NCBI GenBank assembly: GCA_008729055.1
Contig: SDUX01000005.1
Coordinates: 2,538,955 to 2,602,954 of the forward strand
Origin: Pyropia haitanensis
Lineage: Eukaryota > Rhodophyta > Bangiophyceae > Bangiales > Bangiaceae
DNA length: 64,000 nucleotides
Direction of reading: 5' to 3'
The translations under genes were made by a program, and so were the position numbers. The notes under the pieces are model-generated. The model saw only the letters and a program-made list of their open reading frames with translations. It ran no database searches and was not told the origin of the DNA. Positions 61,750 through 64,000 of this stretch are shown one piece after another. How positions within the stretch are numbered: position 1 is the stretch's first letter; each line of letters opens with the position of its first letter.

Positions 61750-62079
61750 CTACGAGGTCATATTGAAAAAGTTACAACGCAGCACACTATGGAAACCAGA
61801 CAAATGCTCAAAGGCAGTAAAAAGCAGGGCCGCGTGTGCCTCGAGGAAAGCCGACGGTTGAAAGAGGGGATTGAGAGCGAGTAGGGCCTCATCAGCGGCG
61901 CGCATAACGGTTCCATAGTCCACTGCGCTGGCGACGAAGTCCAGAACAACAATAAGATGCGCGTCGTGCTGGTTGGCGTCTGGGACTCCCTGAAGGCCAG
62001 GAAGGTTTCGCTGGAGCAACCGCAGGACACGGCTTTCAGCTACGAAGCGCAGTGGCGCAACAGGTAAATTGTTGTGCAA
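61750..62079 (-). CDS. Unrecognised 109-codon ORF
   Basis: The reading VAESRVLRLLQRNLPGLQGV, AHLIVVLDFVASAVDYGTVM and LNPLFQPSAFLEAHAALLF is hydrophobic-helical and not repeat-derived. It ends SGFHSVLRCNFFNMTS. It may be a C-terminal exon of a gene whose other exons are upstream (62.1-62.6 kb), or an exon of the cluster downstream. The phrase NPLFQPSAFLE is reminiscent of VNLFQPAITGAD at the end of the 58116-59040 frame, hinting at related C-termini. Confidence 0.4.
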   Translation of the reverse strand: MHNNLPVAPLRFVAESRVLRLLQRNLPGLQGVPDANQHDAHLIVVLDFVASAVDYGTVMRAADEALLALNPLFQPSAFLEAHAALLFTAFEHLSGFHSVLRCNFFNMTS

Positions 62080-64000
62080 TGCTACAGCCGGCTGCGCGCT
62101 GCGTGGCGCGGTCGTACTCGAGGGATGCCCTCGCGCAAGTGTATCGACGATAACAGAATACGACGCAAGTTAAAGATTTGAGTGACGAGCTGAGAGGAGA
62201 CGACGTTCTTTATCACAACCGTTTCAGAATATAAGCTGACCTCTGTGTCCGCGACGTCCATCCAAAATTCAATCACTATATGACGTTTTTTTGGCCCGAG
62301 AAAGCAAGCACGTGACATGAACATGAAAAAGCTTTTGCAAGGCTCACAGTCGAGAGGAAAGTAGAGAAATTCAGTTTCAACAGTCAGGCGGGCACAGACC
62401 TGCTGCCGTCAGCCATAACCTTCAGGAATATAGCGACGCAAATGCGCGCGTGCACTCCCGCCGGCATCCAAGCCCACTTGCTCACCATCAACGGCGATGG
62501 GAACCGCACGCAGACGGGCCCGTGCGTCAGGAAATGGTTCACGTGCTGAAGTGCACCCGACCACATGCTCAACAGTGCGCGTGTAGTTATCGCGCACGCG
62601 AAAACCACACCCATCGGTATTACAGGAAATATCGTTTGATTGAGGAACTAACGACACGAGCAAGCGGTCCGAAGAAATGGTGCGCTGTTGGGGGGGTGGC
62701 GCGACGGTATCGACGTCGGCAATGTGTGCCTTGGGCGAGCCGAGTGACGCTCTGTGGAGCAGAGCGATCGTCTAAACGATGTAGGCGGGGGGAAGAGTAC
62801 GCGGAAGATGAACAAGCGGACGGGTGTGATGCACGGGGCGGGGGTGGGAGAGGCCGAGCTGGTAGGGGATACTGCGTTCGTCTCGGAGACGGCGGGGGGT
62901 GGGGTGTGAATTGCGCGGGTGGCACGGGACTGAGGAACTTGCGGGAGTCAAACGGCCAGTGTTGCTGGCAACACGAGCGGCAGTCATCAAGAAAACATGC
63001 ACGATCAGGAGCCAGCCAACTCATGGCCTCAATCCAGGCAATGATTGAAGGAGATTGTTAACACGTAGGTGAACGTCACGGTCGAACCAACAATGGGCCC
63101 AAGGCGGAAAGAACGCTGCGTTGGGTGTTGCATGGAAATCTACGCATCGTGGCAAATCATCTCCCATGACTAGTCAGTGCGCCGGACTTCTGTGAGGCCT
63201 TGGCAGAGATTCCAGCAAAAATTTCAACAAGACCTCCGCCAGAAGGCAGCCAATCTGACGAAAAGTGTGCCTGTATTGTGCCAACGTCGTGCATAGTACG
63301 TGCAGCTTAACAGGTGTTTTGTTCTCTTCCCAAGTGTTTACCGATGTTTCCTCAGAAACAAACCGTCGGCGAGCCTTCCTTTTTTTGTCCAGACATCGAC
63401 GAGATGGTTCCGTTGCGCCTGGGCGAGAGCTGGAACTGGCCGACCACTCACGTCGTGGGCGCGTCACCACTGCATATTTCATGTTGGTCGCAATCAGGCA
63501 AAGTAAGTCTTGTAAGGTCACTGGGGCCAAATTGCCGGGCGCTTGCTGGGCATATACAGTGCGGCCGCACATGAAGTCGGCGATGTATCTGGTGCAGGGT
63601 CGTGGCTAGGAGTCATCAAGTGTACCGTTTTTGGCCATCTGTATCGTATTGGACCTTGCTCACAGAATGGGTATGAGTATTGAGGCGACATCATTTATTA
63701 CGAGTTGAGTTTATGCTTTGCTGCCGGTTCCATGGGTACGGCGCGAAAGTACACCATTAACAAAGCCATGCCCGAAAGTAGGCCACAAATAGGACTGGGA
63801 AGTGCATCAGGACACGGGTATGACCTGGATTGCCTGCGGACGTCGCCTAACTTCAGGCTTTTCTTAAGCACAAGAAGCCGTCGCTGACGCCTCGCCGACG
63901 CCCAATTTTGAAGACCCGTGTGTTGGCACGCGAGGTGGCCGCCGCAAGTCCACGACCTGTCCGCCGCATTGGTGCAAAAAATGGGCTTTCAGTGCCGGGT
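62080..64000. other. No gene recognised to the right edge
   Basis: Mixed composition, moderate GC. Short frames on both strands show no domain. A minus frame ending at 62082 (RHIVIEFWMDVADTEVSLYS) is slightly protein-like. No RNA gene, LTR or inverted repeat was found. Confidence 0.3.

Noticed and set aside
1..64000. tRNA and rRNA genes
   Set aside because: I looked for GGTTCGA-type T-arm boxes with matching acceptor stems and for rRNA-like conserved blocks and found none that could be folded or recognised; a tRNAscan/Infernal run would be decisive.

Overview
The window looks like nuclear DNA of a very GC-rich eukaryote. The evidence is GT-AG introns and splice donors, LTR retrotransposons, cut-and-paste transposons, long G/C homopolymers, GCC/GGC microsatellites and Ala/Gly/Pro-rich low-complexity proteins. 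There are no bacterial operons, ribosome-binding-site patterns, rRNA or tRNA that I could see. A bangiophyte red alga (Porphyra/Pyropia type) would fit, but this is an inference from base composition and transposon mix; no taxonomic marker was found.

Layout. 1-0.8 kb: N-terminus of a TPR protein resembling SKI3/TTC37, minus strand, running off the left edge. 1.4-4.9 kb: two decayed DNA-transposon genes (a DDE transposase of the IS630/Tc1 type, and an unclassified transposon protein). 6.4-12.4 kb: a candidate Mutator-like element with a two-exon transposase gene and a 27-bp inverted repeat at each end. 15.2-20.1 kb: a broken Ty3/gypsy element (reverse transcriptase, RNase H, integrase, chromodomain) with a 529-bp TA-flanked MITE nearby. 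22.7-25.3 kb: a second Ty3/gypsy pol with in-frame stops, abutting a 460-bp LTR. 28.9-30.5 kb: a second copy of that LTR in inverse orientation, split by a 1.1-kb hAT-like element that carries GC-rich, gene-like sequence. 32.9-33.8 kb: a ~120-bp satellite. 34.3-37.4 kb: a third Ty3/gypsy element (LTR, gag, protease only).

37.9-41.5 kb holds probable host exons on the minus strand (AT-hook-like acidic tail, WD40/RIC1-like segment, TRAPP/foie-gras-like exon), with coding signal that changes frame at G/C homopolymers. 41.6-44.5 kb is the most striking intact gene: a 945-codon protein with P-loop, Walker B and a possible restriction-endonuclease-like C-terminus, resembling Crinkler/RHS NTPase-nucleases. 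45.2-47.0 kb is a TIR element enclosing GC-rich gene-like sequence. 48.1-49.2 kb is another IS630/Tc1-type transposase with a frame break. 54-57.7 kb is GC-rich and includes a probable membrane-anchored sulfotransferase-like first exon. 58.1-62.1 kb holds a minus-strand cluster of unrecognised ORFs.

Overall this is an accessory, transposon-dense region: nested insertions, several transposon superfamilies and at least two elements that appear to have picked up host-like coding sequence, set between a few genuine host gene pieces. Most GC-rich open frames are shadows, and I left them out unless the amino-acid pattern was convincing.
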